Part shown: piece after piece, positions 27,081 to 36,323 of the stretch | Numbering within the stretch: the first letter of the stretch is position 1 | How the letters are laid out: each line of letters opens with the position of its first letter | Source: JBPOIC01 sp052034865 | GTDB lineage: Bacteria > UBA10199 > JADFYH01 | Assembly (NCBI GenBank): GCA_052034865.1 | Contig: JBPOIC010000014.1 | Location: 1 to 64,000 of the forward strand | Direction of reading: 5' to 3' | DNA: 64,000 nt | Notes under the pieces: generated by a model | The model's database searches: none | What the model was told of the DNA's origin: nothing | The model's input: only the letters and a program-made list of their open reading frames with translations | Position numbers and translations under genes: made by a program

Positions 27081-28265
27081 ATGCTCCTTCCTTTTTTCTA
27101 CACCTTACGTGCCTTGAAAATTCCCGTCGGAACCCAGGAGTGGCTATGTTTAATGGAAGCCCTCACGGAAAACCTAGCAGACTCTTCGCTCGACCGCTTT
27201 TACTATCTGGCGCGCGCTATCCTTGTGAAATCCGAATCTCTCTACGATGCCTTCGATCAGGCGTTCTTGATGTGTTTTAAGGGAAAAGAAGAAGATTTTC
27301 AGATCAAACAGGAACTTTCGGACTGGCTCAACAAAGTGATCGATCCCGCTCAGCGGCCCAAGCTTCCCGAGATTCCGCCCCTGGATCTTGAAGAATTACG
27401 CAAAAAATTTCTGGAGCGCTTGAAAGAGCAAACCGAAGAGCATCACGGCGGAAATAAATGGATTGGGACTGGTGGTACCTCGCCTTTCGGTCATTCGGGA
27501 TCGCATCCGAGTGGAATCCGCATTGGCGGTCCGGGCGGTGGGCGTATGGCTGTCAAGGTGGCCGAAGAGCGGCGGTTTGCGAATTATCGCCATGACCTTG
27601 TGCTCGATACCCGTCAGTTAAAAGTCGCTCTCAAGCGTCTGCGTCGTCTAGATCGATTGGGTCAGCCTGAAGAATTGCAGGTCGAAAAGTCGATCGATCG
27701 GACGTGTAAAAATGCGGGGGAGATCGAGTTGGTTTTTGAGCCCCTGAAGAAAAACCAGACTGAGCTTTTACTAATGATGGATGTCGGAGGAAGTATGGAC
27801 GTCTATGCCCATCTGGTCGAATCGCTTTTCTCCGCGGCTCATGCTTCGACACATTTTAAGGCCTTTGAACATTTTTATTTTCACAACTGCATTTATCAAA
27901 AGATGTTCACCAATATGGTCCGCCGAGAATTTAAACTCACCGATGAGCTTTTCAGAAAATACCGCAGCAGTTTTTACGTCATCATCGTGGGCGATGCGTG
28001 CATGAGCCCTTATGAGCTTTTTGCGCCGAACGGAAACATTGATTACTGGGAAAACCACCGTGAACCTGGAATTGAATGGCTGCAACGAATTAGGCAGCAT
28101 TTTCCAAAAACCATCTGGCTTAATCCGGAGCCCAAAGACTTTTGGGCCACGCATCCCACCATTCATGCTATCTCCAAGCTCATCCCCATGTATCCCCTCA
28201 CCGTCGAAGGACTTACCCAGGCTGTTAATCAACTCAGAAAAATAACGACAACCCTTACTGCTTAA
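27081..28265 (+). CDS. VWA domain protein, CoxE-like
   Basis: 394 aa. The N-terminal helical part (about 1-120) is followed by a Gly-rich linker (GTGGTSPFGHSGSHPSG) and a C-terminal VWA domain (about 225-385). The metal-binding MIDAS reads MDVGGSMD: the first Ser of the usual D-x-S-x-S is Gly here, while the Asp and the last Ser remain. This D-x-G-x-S form is typical of this CoxE-like subgroup. It is the expected partner of the MoxR ATPase upstream. It overlaps the next, convergent gene by 4 bp. Confidence 0.88.
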   Translation: MLLPFFYTLRALKIPVGTQEWLCLMEALTENLADSSLDRFYYLARAILVKSESLYDAFDQAFLMCFKGKEEDFQIKQELSDWLNKVIDPAQRPKLPEIPPLDLEELRKKFLERLKEQTEEHHGGNKWIGTGGTSPFGHSGSHPSGIRIGGPGGGRMAVKVAEERRFANYRHDLVLDTRQLKVALKRLRRLDRLGQPEELQVEKSIDRTCKNAGEIELVFEPLKKNQTELLLMMDVGGSMDVYAHLVESLFSAAHASTHFKAFEHFYFHNCIYQKMFTNMVRREFKLTDELFRKYRSSFYVIIVGDACMSPYELFAPNGNIDYWENHREPGIEWLQRIRQHFPKTIWLNPEPKDFWATHPTIHAISKLIPMYPLTVEGLTQAVNQLRKITTTLTA

Positions 28266-28648
28266 TGCGGAAGAAGTCCTGGCGCTCTTCCCGGTTTTTT
28301 GGGACCTGACTGACCTGTCCAACTTGGGGCGTCGCTGGCTGGAAAGGATTCTTCAGAGGCCTCCTGAACGACATCCTTTTTGGGGGGAGGATTCATCTCA
28401 GGCGTGGACGTCGAAACTCCCATACTCTGATAGAGAGAGCAAACCCCTGAGCGACCACGGTTTATAAGGGCATAACCTGCGATGAAACCCAGTAAGGCGC
28501 GCAAAGAGCCTTTGCGTGCAAGTCCATATAGAAAAAGGAAAATTCCCATCCCTATTGAGAATTTTCTCTCATTCTCGCCGACATTTTGATTGGCCACATT
28601 TTCTTTGAGCCAAAAATTCCGATCCATCAAAGTTCTCAGAAAAGACAT
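28262..28648 (-). CDS. DUF2892 small membrane protein with acidic tail
   Basis: 128 aa from the ATG at 28648, which has AGGAGG 5 bp upstream; an earlier ATG (28669) has none. The N-terminal half is a YgaP-like DUF2892 unit with two hydrophobic segments (FSIGMGIFLFLYGLAR and LRALLGFIAGYALINRG). The C-terminal tail has EASEESFPASDAPSW, a motif found on several small bacterial proteins of unknown function. Function is not established. Confidence 0.8.
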   Translation of the reverse strand: MSFLRTLMDRNFWLKENVANQNVGENERKFSIGMGIFLFLYGLARKGSLRALLGFIAGYALINRGRSGVCSLYQSMGVSTSTPEMNPPPKKDVVQEASEESFPASDAPSWTGQSGPKKPGRAPGLLPH

Positions 28649-28669
28649 AAAACCTCCTTGTTTTTTCAT

Positions 28670-28988
28670 ACATAGGCTTTTTCAATCTCTTGGGACAAGA
28701 AGGGGAGAGAAAACGTCAAGATCCCTACGGATTGTGGTGTTAGAGTCCGAGAGCTACCATTAATGGTATTCCCCTCTTTACAGGGCGGGGGGGCTATGCT
28801 ACCGAATTTGGATCCAAAATTGAGAAATTTCTCAAAACTTCCCATCTATCGCAGGGGCAATAAACAATTGGGTTTCACGGTCCACCTTGCCTCACGGGGT
28901 TTTTGAGAGGTCTCTTAAATGAATAGAATTTTCCCAAGCAAGTTTCTAACCTGCATCACCAAAACTACCTATAAAAAAGGAAGGCCCC
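28670..28988. promoter_or_regulatory. 319-bp intergenic region with two perfect palindromes upstream of smc
   Basis: No gene is visible. TACCATTAATGGTA (28755-28768) and TTGAGAAATTTCTCAA (28820-28835) are perfect palindromes with centres 66 bp apart. Either could be an operator for smc or for the divergent DUF2892 gene. A G-rich run lies at 28784-28792. No regulator is assigned. Confidence 0.4.
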
Positions 28989-31900
28989 TTGAGAATTAAA
29001 ACCATTGAAATTCAAGGATTTAAGTCATTTGCCGACCGAACTCTCATCGATTTTCAATCCGGAATTACCGGCATTGTCGGGCCGAATGGTTGTGGAAAAT
29101 CAAACGTGGTCGATGCCCTCCGCTGGGTGATGGGAGAAATGAGTGCCAAACACCTTCGCGGAAGGGAAATGCAGGATATCATCTTTTCTGGAACCGAAAA
29201 GCGCGCACCGGCCGGGATGGCAGAAGTAACCCTAACCTTAACCACCGAAGATGGGCGTGTCCCTCAGGCCTACGTGGGTTTTTCAGAAATCTCGATCACT
29301 CGTCGTCTTTTCAGATCCGGAGAAAGTGAATATGCAATCAACAAGATCCCGTCACGCCTGCGCGATATTTACGATCTGTTTTTAGGGACAGGGGTTGGAA
29401 CGAAAGCTTACTCGATTGTCGAGCAGGGTCAGGTGGGTCTGATCATTTCGGCCAAACCTGAAGATCGCCGTCGTCTTATCGAAGAAGCCGCAGGAATTTC
29501 CAAGTTTAAGGCCCGAAAGGAAGCGGCCCTGCGTAAGATGGAGGCGGCTCAGCTGAATTACACTCGTATTCAGGATATTCTTACTGAGCTTTCCAAGCAG
29601 ATTGCCTCTCTTGATCGTCAGGCTAAAAAGGCTGAAAAATACCGTGTGTTACGCGATGAATTGCGCGTGCTGGAGCTCCATCTTTCTTCTCTGCAGTTTC
29701 TCGATCTCAGTCAGGCACGCGATCTCGGCGAAAAGCGCCTGGCTGAACTTTCTGAAAAAGATGCTACCTTTTCCATCCAGCTTGCCCAGTTGGAAGCCGA
29801 TATCGAACAATTCCGTCTTTTGATTACAGGTGAAGAACAGGAGCTTTCGGCGCTGCAGGAAAGTCTCTACGAAAAAAATAATCTCATCAACCTTCATGAG
29901 CAGGGGGTTCAGTTCAAACAACGTGAAGTGAAAAACCTGGCAGAACGTGAAGCGGGCTTTTCGCGAGAAATCGAAGAGCTTCAGGTTAAAAATCAGCAGA
30001 TTCATCTTGAGCTCGATGCCATCAATGGAGAGCATCTTCAGTGTGATCTTCAGGTAGCGCAGGCAGAAGAGCAACTGGGAACGCTTGAAAAACAGGTGTT
30101 GGACAAAGAAGAAACTCAGAATCTTTTACAAAAAAACCTGGATCGCCTTCAGAAAGAAGTGATGCAAACGGTTCAGTCATTATCGTCCTCCACTTCCCGC
30201 AAAGAGTGGATGGAACGGCGAAAGATCGAGATTCAGAGTCGGATTGAACGCAATCAACTGGAGATGGAAAGTATTGAAGGAGAGATTCAAAAGCTTGAAT
30301 CCCGTCAGAGACAGGCGGAATCTTCGTTAAGTGGACTCAATCAGTTTAAACTCGATTTATCGACCCAATCCAGCTCGCTTCAGGGCTCTCTCGAGCGTGA
30401 AAAAGTAGAAGGACAGATTTTAAAAACCGAAAACAATCGACTGAAAGAAGAGTTAAGTCGCAAAACTTCCCGCCTGCACTCTCTTGAGGAAATTCAGAAA
30501 AACTTTGAAGGTTATCAGGAAGGGGTTCGAAAAATCCTCCTGGAGCGCGCTTCCAACGAAAAGCTGCAGGAGGTGTTGGGAACCGTTGCGGATCTTTTTG
30601 AAGCTGAACCGCGCTATCAACTTTCGGTGGCAGCGTGCCTGGGAGAAAAGCTTCAGTTTGTGGTGGTGAAAAGCCAGGAAGCCGGCTTGCATGCGATTGA
30701 GTATTTAAAAGCAGCGGCCGTTGGGCGTTCGACATTTATTCCTACTCAACTGCGTCTCAAAGATCCAAAAGCCAAATTTTTTGATGTCTCAGAAAGCGGT
30801 GTTTTAGGCCCCTTAAAAAACTTTATTCAGGTGCGCGAAGAATATCAAAGCCTGGGAGAGTATCTCTTTCAGGATGTGTGGCTTGTGGAAAATCTGAAGA
30901 TTGCTTTAGATCTCTGGAATCGTTCGGAGGTACCTGTCACCCTGGTGACTCTCGAAGGGGAAGTGATCGATCCACAAGGTCTTCTTTCGGGGGGTGGGGT
31001 TTCTTCTCAGGATTTTGCCATCCTTGAGAAAAAACATGAGATGCGCGAACTTTCGGATCAGATCGCTCTTTTGAAATCTCAGCTGGCAATCAAGGAAGAA
31101 GCGCTCTCAAAAAACGAAGAACGATTGATGAGTCTGATGCACTCTCTGGAACATCTTAAAAAGGATTCGCATCAGGAAGAGCTAAAAATCGTTACTCTTG
31201 AAAAAGATCTTTCTCACCTTCAGACCGAAATGAAACGCTGGATTCAGCGACGCGAAGAGCTTTTGCGCGAACGCACCCAGTTTTTGGCTGAAGATCAAAA
31301 CCTTGCGGAAGATTTTGTTTTACTCAGCGAAGAAATTGCCCGCTTCGAGCAGGAAAAGATCGAGAAAGAAGAAACCCTTCTTGAAACTCGTGAAAGTGCA
31401 GCAGGAGCACAGGAAAATCTTGGTGGGCTGAAAGAAGAACTCACACGCCTGCGAATGAGTACAAGTGGAATTCGTGATCGAAAGGCCCAGGTGGATAAAG
31501 ACTGGAAGCGTCTTTTGGATCTTCAGGTTTCATATACCTCTCGAATGGAAGAAGCGAAAAAACAGCTGGCTCATGGAATCCACCAGACAGAAATCCTGAA
31601 TGAAGAAATCAATCGCTCTCAGGAAACACTGACCCTTCTGATTTCAGAAGTGCGCGATCTTCAGGACAAACAGGTTGTCCTGAAAGAAGGGTATGAAGGA
31701 CACAATTTTCAAATCAAAGAGCGCGAGTTAAGCCTGCGTGAGATCCGTCGCCAGGCGCAGGAGATTCAAGCCGAGCTTGGAAATTCTAGAATTCAAATGG
31801 CAGAAGTTCGCTCGAAGCTTCAGTATTTAAATGAGCAGATTTTTGAGCGCTACCACACCGATATTGCTCTGGTCGCACCCGAATATCAGGACAAGCCTTT

Positions 31901-32573
31901 GGAAAATCGTGCCGAAAAAGAAGAAGATCTGAGACAGTTAAAAGACAGGTACGCAAAGATGGGCGAGGTCAATCTGGGGGCGATTGCCGAATATGAAGAA
32001 TTAAAAACCCGACACGATTTTTTAACCACCCAGTCCGATGATTTAAAAACTTCACTCGATGCCCTCGCGCGAACCATTCATAAAATCAATCGTTCCACGC
32101 GCAAGCGTTTCCAGGAAACCTTTGAGGCGATCAACCATCGCTTTGAAGATCTCTTCCCCAAAATCTTCCAGGGCGGCAAGGCCAAACTGTTGCTCACCGA
32201 TGAGGAAAATCTTTTGGAGACCGGCGTGGAAATCGTTGCCCAGCCTCCTGGAAAAAAACTTCAATCCATCAGCCTGTTGTCTGGAGGAGAAAAAGCCCTC
32301 ACGGCGATCAGTCTGATCTTTGCCATCTTCCTCTTCAAACCCTCTCCATTCTGCGTGCTGGACGAAGTTGATGCTCCGCTCGATGACGCGAATGTAGATC
32401 GCTACAACAACATTGTCCGCCAAATGACCGATCGTTCTCAGTTCATCCTCATCACACACAACAAGCGCACAATGGAAATGGCCGATATCCTTTATGGGGT
32501 GACGATGGAAGAAGCAGGCGTCTCGCGAACCGTCAGTGTGCGGTTAAATGAAGATCAGCAGGAAGTGGCGTGA
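28989..32573 (+). CDS. smc: Chromosome segregation protein SMC
   Basis: 1194 aa, condensin ATPase that compacts and separates chromosomes. Walker A GPNGCGKSNVVDALRW is near residues 33-48. Long coiled coils run from about 170 to 500 and 670 to 1000 on either side of a hinge (about 515-660; GTVADLF, then VTLVTLEGEVIDPQGLLSGG). The signature SLLSGGEKALTAISLIFA and Walker B FCVLDEVDAPLDDAN close it. The start is TTG 28989 with an AAGGAAGG site; starting later would remove the first strand MRIKTIEIQGFKSF. scpA and scpB are not adjacent. Confidence 0.97.
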   Translation: MRIKTIEIQGFKSFADRTLIDFQSGITGIVGPNGCGKSNVVDALRWVMGEMSAKHLRGREMQDIIFSGTEKRAPAGMAEVTLTLTTEDGRVPQAYVGFSEISITRRLFRSGESEYAINKIPSRLRDIYDLFLGTGVGTKAYSIVEQGQVGLIISAKPEDRRRLIEEAAGISKFKARKEAALRKMEAAQLNYTRIQDILTELSKQIASLDRQAKKAEKYRVLRDELRVLELHLSSLQFLDLSQARDLGEKRLAELSEKDATFSIQLAQLEADIEQFRLLITGEEQELSALQESLYEKNNLINLHEQGVQFKQREVKNLAEREAGFSREIEELQVKNQQIHLELDAINGEHLQCDLQVAQAEEQLGTLEKQVLDKEETQNLLQKNLDRLQKEVMQTVQSLSSSTSRKEWMERRKIEIQSRIERNQLEMESIEGEIQKLESRQRQAESSLSGLNQFKLDLSTQSSSLQGSLEREKVEGQILKTENNRLKEELSRKTSRLHSLEEIQKNFEGYQEGVRKILLERASNEKLQEVLGTVADLFEAEPRYQLSVAACLGEKLQFVVVKSQEAGLHAIEYLKAAAVGRSTFIPTQLRLKDPKAKFFDVSESGVLGPLKNFIQVREEYQSLGEYLFQDVWLVENLKIALDLWNRSEVPVTLVTLEGEVIDPQGLLSGGGVSSQDFAILEKKHEMRELSDQIALLKSQLAIKEEALSKNEERLMSLMHSLEHLKKDSHQEELKIVTLEKDLSHLQTEMKRWIQRREELLRERTQFLAEDQNLAEDFVLLSEEIARFEQEKIEKEETLLETRESAAGAQENLGGLKEELTRLRMSTSGIRDRKAQVDKDWKRLLDLQVSYTSRMEEAKKQLAHGIHQTEILNEEINRSQETLTLLISEVRDLQDKQVVLKEGYEGHNFQIKERELSLREIRRQAQEIQAELGNSRIQMAEVRSKLQYLNEQIFERYHTDIALVAPEYQDKPLENRAEKEEDLRQLKDRYAKMGEVNLGAIAEYEELKTRHDFLTTQSDDLKTSLDALARTIHKINRSTRKRFQETFEAINHRFEDLFPKIFQGGKAKLLLTDEENLLETGVEIVAQPPGKKLQSISLLSGGEKALTAISLIFAIFLFKPSPFCVLDEVDAPLDDANVDRYNNIVRQMTDRSQFILITHNKRTMEMADILYGVTMEEAGVSRTVSVRLNEDQQEVA

Positions 32574-32923
32574 AGGTAGAAGGATAGAAGTCAGGATTCA
32601 GGAGACGGAAGTCTAATTCCCCTCCTTTGTAAGGAGGGGCTCGGGGAGGTAGAAATAAAACTCCACTGAAATCTCTCTACCCTCCCTAACCCTCCCTTAC
32701 AAAGGGTGGGAATCAACAACCTCCCGCCCTTAATGGGCGTGTGTTTGGTGGCGGATGATAATTGTTTTTCCCTCTCACTTCCTGCCTAAAGGCAGGAGCC
32801 TCACCGTTCATCCTGAGTCGTTCGCCCTGAGCTCCGTCGAAGGGGCGAGGGACGGGGACTTCGTCCCCAATGCGAGGGGGAGAAAAGAATCCAGAAGTCA
32901 GAGCAACACCTTCTCCTTACCCC
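32574..32923. repeat. Block of dispersed palindromic repeats between smc and the PfkB gene
   Basis: There is no gene in these 350 bp. They hold a perfect hairpin CCCCTCCTT/AAGGAGGGG (32619-32639). Its diverged inverted partner (32675-32710) makes a larger inverted repeat of about 92 bp. Shorter hairpins CCTGCC/GGCAGG (32781-32796) and GGGGAC/GTCCCC (32864-32878) follow. A word GTTCATCCTGAGTCGTTCGC and the arm GCCCTGAGCTCCGTCGAAGG resemble a REP-like sequence widespread in environmental genomes. An inverted copy of the TTCTGTCTTCTG repeat sits at 32577-32612. Confidence 0.65.
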
Positions 32924-33835
32924 TTACCACGCCTTTTCAAAATGGGTCAGCTCGCAGAATTCCCTGTAGCGGGCATCGATTTCAGGAGGCGTCAGTCTGC
33001 GCAGGCGATCCATGCTGAACTCCTCCACATTAAAGCTCGCCATGACGCTTCCGTAAATGGAGGCCTTCTTTAAAATCTCAAAATCAAAACTGTTCGACTT
33101 TGCAAGATAGCCTAAAAATCCTCCGGCAAAACTATCTCCTGCGCCGGTCGGATCCTTCACGTCTTCCAGTGGTAAGGCAGGAGCGGCAAAAATCTGATCT
33201 TCATGGAAAAGCAGGGCGCCGTATTCTCCACGTTTGATTACGACTGTTTTGGGTCCCCAGCCTTTAATTTTTTTGGCTGCCTTGGCCAGGTTGGGCTCTT
33301 GTGCCAGCTCCCGCGCCTCTCCTTCATTGATTAAGAGCATGTGAACCCTACCGATTGTTTTGATTAAGGCATCGCGTTTTCCTTCGATCCAGAAATTCAT
33401 CGTATCCATCGCGATCAGCTTGGGAGTAGGGCACTGGTCGATCACCCGCGATTGAAGATCCGGATCAATATTGGCCAAAAAAAGAATTTCTTTTTTGCGG
33501 TATTCAGAAGGAAGTTCCGGAAGAAAATGCTCGAAGACGTTGAGTTGAGTTTCTAGGGTTTCGGCGCTGTTCAAATCGTAGGAATATCGACCTTTCCAGC
33601 GAAAGGTTTTACCTTTCACTTTCTGAAGACCGGAGAGATCGACTTTTCTGGATCTTAGAAATTGTAGATGGGCTTCTGGAAAATCTTCGCCGACCACCGC
33701 CACCAGGGAGAGGGGAGTGAAAAAACTCGCCGAAGCGGAAAAGTGAGTGGCAGAACCGCCCAAACCTTCTTCAATTTTTCCAAACGGGGTTTCCACCGTA
33801 TCGAGTGCGACCGAACCTACGACAAGAATATCCAT
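32924..33835 (-). CDS. PfkB/ribokinase-family sugar kinase
   Basis: 303 aa. N-terminal strand MDILVVGSVALDTVETPFG, substrate-side GGSATHFSASASFF, and the second PfkB signature DPTGAGDSFAGGFLGYL with the catalytic Asp. The C-terminus reads REFCELTHFEKAW. The substrate cannot be named; adenosine, ribose and fructose kinases share these motifs. It is transcribed away from the repeat block. The DUF4149 gene is 89 bp upstream on the same strand. Confidence 0.9.
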   Translation of the reverse strand: MDILVVGSVALDTVETPFGKIEEGLGGSATHFSASASFFTPLSLVAVVGEDFPEAHLQFLRSRKVDLSGLQKVKGKTFRWKGRYSYDLNSAETLETQLNVFEHFLPELPSEYRKKEILFLANIDPDLQSRVIDQCPTPKLIAMDTMNFWIEGKRDALIKTIGRVHMLLINEGEARELAQEPNLAKAAKKIKGWGPKTVVIKRGEYGALLFHEDQIFAAPALPLEDVKDPTGAGDSFAGGFLGYLAKSNSFDFEILKKASIYGSVMASFNVEEFSMDRLRRLTPPEIDARYREFCELTHFEKAW

Positions 33836-33923
33836 ATTTTTCTCCTGAGTTTGAGGTGAGAGAGCCTGCCTATCGAATCCCTAAAAAAAATCAAGGATGA
33901 ATTTGGGAAAAATCTCGGCAAAT

Positions 33924-34397
33924 TTAGGTGGGATAAGACCTGGCGGCGGTCAGGATCAGAACGATCAATCCAGATAAAAGGACGATGGAGTTGAGGATTA
34001 CACTGATTTTGTGCAGACGGTTAAACTCAAGCTGCTTTAAGTCTTTTTCGGGACTGTCTTCCATCGTGCGTAAAACCGTTCGGAGGACATGGGTTTTAGG
34101 CTGAAGATTCAGTCCACCATACAACGTGGCGCCGATCATCACACTGAGCAAGGCCATTCGGATCCAAGGAAAAGATTTGCTCAAAATCGAAGTGAGGAGG
34201 AGTGAGAACAGGGCAAGCGCCAAGGTGCAATAACCGAGTAAATAATAACGTGGAAAAATTTTGCTGATCACTTCTCCCGCCATGGGGCGCGGTAATTCCT
34301 TAAAAAGGGTAGGGGCTGTAAAAAACGAGAAAAAAAACATGCTGCCGATCCAAAGAGACATGCTAAGGGAAAAAAGAATTCGGGTGAGAGCAAGCAT
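33924..34397 (-). CDS. DUF4149 (TMEM205-like) membrane protein
   Basis: 157 aa with four hydrophobic segments (about 5-27, 50-70, 78-95, 133-152). Family-like stretches are LWIGSMFFFSFFTAPTLFK at the start and EFNRLHKISVILNSIVLL near the end. The core of the second half has GGLNLQPKTHVLRTVLR. Function is unknown; eukaryotic TMEM205 is linked to drug resistance only by association. Confidence 0.82.
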   Translation of the reverse strand: MLALTRILFSLSMSLWIGSMFFFSFFTAPTLFKELPRPMAGEVISKIFPRYYLLGYCTLALALFSLLLTSILSKSFPWIRMALLSVMIGATLYGGLNLQPKTHVLRTVLRTMEDSPEKDLKQLEFNRLHKISVILNSIVLLSGLIVLILTAARSYPT

Positions 34398-34513
34398 TTT
34401 AGACTCCGTTCAGTATTTTGAGAATCAAGGTTTGGTTTGCGATCGAAAGAAAGGGTTCGTGGGTGCTTTATAGAAATGTCGATTAGTTTTTGAATTTCTA
34501 CATTCCCAAGCCC

Positions 34514-34528
34514 CTCCTTACAAAGGAG
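34514..34528. repeat. Short copy of the CTCCTTACAAAGGAG hairpin repeat
   Basis: CTCCTT and AAGGAG form a hairpin around ACA. It is the inverted form of the core at 32619-32639 (CTCCTTTGTAAGGAG). It sits in the 221-bp gap between the DUF4149 and SDR genes, which otherwise shows nothing recognisable. Confidence 0.55.
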
Positions 34529-34618
34529 AAGAGTGTTATCTTCAGAGTTCTGTCTTTATGAGACGATAATTTTTCATTCCATTTCCTTTAAATACACCAA
34601 CTCATTCAAGGAGAATTT

Positions 34619-35437
34619 ATGATTTTTAGAGAAAATCTTTTGCAGGATCAGGTTGCAATCGTCACGGGTGGGGGTAGTGGGATTGGTCGTGAAATTGCGC
34701 TGACGTTTGCGAAGCTTGGGGCGCAGGTCATGCTGGTGGGTCGCACGCCCGAGAAACTGAAATCCGTAGCTGATGAAATTCAAGCGCACAAAGGCCGCGC
34801 GGTCTGTCTTCCTACCGATGTGCGAGATCCAGAGCAGGTGGACAAAATGGTTCAGCAAATCGTTGAACGTTACGGAAAAGTTGACATCCTCGTAAACAAT
34901 GCAGCCGGAAATTTTCTGGCCCGTGCTGAAGATCTTTCGGTGAATGGTTGGAAGTCCGTCACGGGGATTGTGCTCGATGGAACTTTCTATTGTTCTCAAG
35001 CGGCGGGCAAACAAATGATTCGGCAAAAATCCGGGAACATCGTCAATATCGTTGCGACCTATGCCTGGACGGGAAATCCTTTCACTGTCCACTCGGCTTG
35101 CGCAAAAGCAGGGGTGGTGGCGATGACTCAAACGCTGGCTGGTGAGTGGGGGAAACATTGCATTCGAGTCAATGCAATCGCCCCGGGTCCCATTCAAACT
35201 GAAGGGGCTTCCAAACGTTTGTGGGCCGGGTTTGAAAAACAGCTTGCGGAAAAAATTCCCTTACAGCGTTTTGGGACGACGCAGGAGATAGCGCAGGCGG
35301 TGGTCTACCTCGTGAGTGAAGCGGCAGCGTACATCACGGGTGAAGTGCTTGTGGTCGATGGAGGAGATTGGCTTGGTCAGTCAGATTTTCCGGAGGATTT
35401 GATCGATCAGTTGCGGGAGGCGACCAAGAAGAAATAA
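34619..35437 (+). CDS. SDR oxidoreductase, 2,4-dienoyl-CoA-reductase-like
   Basis: 272 aa. NADP-binding TGGGSGIGREIA, then NNAAGNFLARAEDLS and GTFYCSQAAGKQMI. The usual Y-x3-K catalytic pair is replaced by SACAKAG, retaining only the Lys. This, plus RVNAIAPGPIQTEGASKRL, matches peroxisomal/mitochondrial 2,4-dienoyl-CoA reductases (DECR), which also use a non-standard site. The likely role is beta-oxidation of unsaturated acyl-CoA. A good AAGGAG site precedes the ATG. No other fatty-acid genes adjoin. Confidence 0.88.
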   Translation: MIFRENLLQDQVAIVTGGGSGIGREIALTFAKLGAQVMLVGRTPEKLKSVADEIQAHKGRAVCLPTDVRDPEQVDKMVQQIVERYGKVDILVNNAAGNFLARAEDLSVNGWKSVTGIVLDGTFYCSQAAGKQMIRQKSGNIVNIVATYAWTGNPFTVHSACAKAGVVAMTQTLAGEWGKHCIRVNAIAPGPIQTEGASKRLWAGFEKQLAEKIPLQRFGTTQEIAQAVVYLVSEAAAYITGEVLVVDGGDWLGQSDFPEDLIDQLREATKKK

Positions 35438-35473
35438 TATTATTTTTATTTCTTGTTCTATCTTCGATGTGAG

Positions 35474-35494
35474 GACATCTCTTAAGAAGATGTC
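35474..35494. other. Inverted repeat between the SDR gene and elbB
   Basis: GACATCT and AGATGTC pair around CTTAAGA, 59 bp before the elbB start. An outer pair CTATC/GATAG extends it. There is no T run, so it is more likely an operator or leader hairpin than a terminator. Confidence 0.35.
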
Positions 35495-35552
35495 TGGATA
35501 GAGAGGATACCATAAAATCGGTTCAATAAATTTTTAAAACAGGAGTGTGTTC

Positions 35553-36206
35553 ATGAAAAAAATCGGCGTACTCCTCGCAGGTTGCGGGGTAAAAGATGGG
35601 AGTGAGATTCATGAAGCGGTAGCGACCTTGCTCGCGATTGATCGGCAAGGGGCTCAAGCGGTTTGTATTGCCCCCAATTCGGAGCTCGATGAAGTCGATC
35701 ATCTTCAGGGAGAGTCCACAGGAAAAAAACGCAATGTCCTGGTAGAGTCGGCAAGGATTGCGCGAGGTAACATTCGCGATCTGGCTTCCGTCCAGGCTTC
35801 AGATATCGATGCCTTGATTATTCCCGGAGGCTACGGCTCTTCAAAAAACCTGTCGGATTTTGCCTTTAAAGGCGGAAAAGCCCAGGCTCAGGTGGGTGTT
35901 GCTCGGCTCATCCATGAAATGGTGGAGGCCAAAAAACCGATCGGTGCGATTTGCATCTCGCCCGGAACCCTTGCGGCTGTGGTGGGAAATACCCTTCATC
36001 CGACCCTTACCATCGGAACGGATGCATCTACCGCTCAGGCGATTGAGCAGTTGGGAGCCCGGCACCAGGAATGCTCCGTCAAAGAATTTGTCGTGGATGA
36101 GAAAAACAAAATCGTCTCAACGCCGGCGTATATGTTGGCGACACGTATTTCCGAAGTGTTTGAGGGGATTGAGAAGGTCGTGAGGGAAGTGATTCGACTG
36201 GTTTGA
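35553..36206 (+). CDS. elbB: Isoprenoid biosynthesis glyoxalase ElbB (DJ-1/PfpI-like)
   Basis: 217 aa. N-terminal KIGVLLAGCGVKDGSEIHEA, a mid-region ALIIPGGYGSSKNLSDFA, and the nucleophile elbow GAICISPGTLAAV with the Cys of the DJ-1 superfamily. ElbB has weak glyoxalase activity; its cell role is unclear despite the name. The ATG at 35553 is chosen over GTG 35547 because AGGAG lies 7 bp before it. Confidence 0.92.
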   Translation: MKKIGVLLAGCGVKDGSEIHEAVATLLAIDRQGAQAVCIAPNSELDEVDHLQGESTGKKRNVLVESARIARGNIRDLASVQASDIDALIIPGGYGSSKNLSDFAFKGGKAQAQVGVARLIHEMVEAKKPIGAICISPGTLAAVVGNTLHPTLTIGTDASTAQAIEQLGARHQECSVKEFVVDEKNKIVSTPAYMLATRISEVFEGIEKVVREVIRLV

Positions 36207-36231
36207 GGAAGCCTCTAAATAAGCTCCAATA

Positions 36232-36264
36232 AAAAAGGCGCCCGCTTTTAGCAGACGCCTTTTT
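36232..36264. terminator. Bidirectional intrinsic terminator between elbB and peroxiredoxin
   Basis: AAAAAGGCG pairs with CGCCTTTTT, with two mismatches in the upper stem around loop TTTTA. T runs exist on both strands. It lies between convergent genes (elbB ends 36206, peroxiredoxin ends 36324) and can serve both. Confidence 0.88.
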
Positions 36265-36323
36265 ATTTTTCTCGACTCTCCATCTCATCTTAAAAAAGAG
36301 AGATCAGGGTTTGGTTCAAGACC

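Noticed and set aside
32619..32639. Rho-independent terminator of smc
   Set aside because: The hairpin is perfect but no T run follows, and it belongs to a repeat family with a copy elsewhere (34514-34528).
34619..35437. Inactive SDR because the catalytic tyrosine is absent
   Set aside because: Dienoyl-CoA reductases of the DECR group naturally lack the standard Y-x3-K and match this protein in the surrounding motifs.
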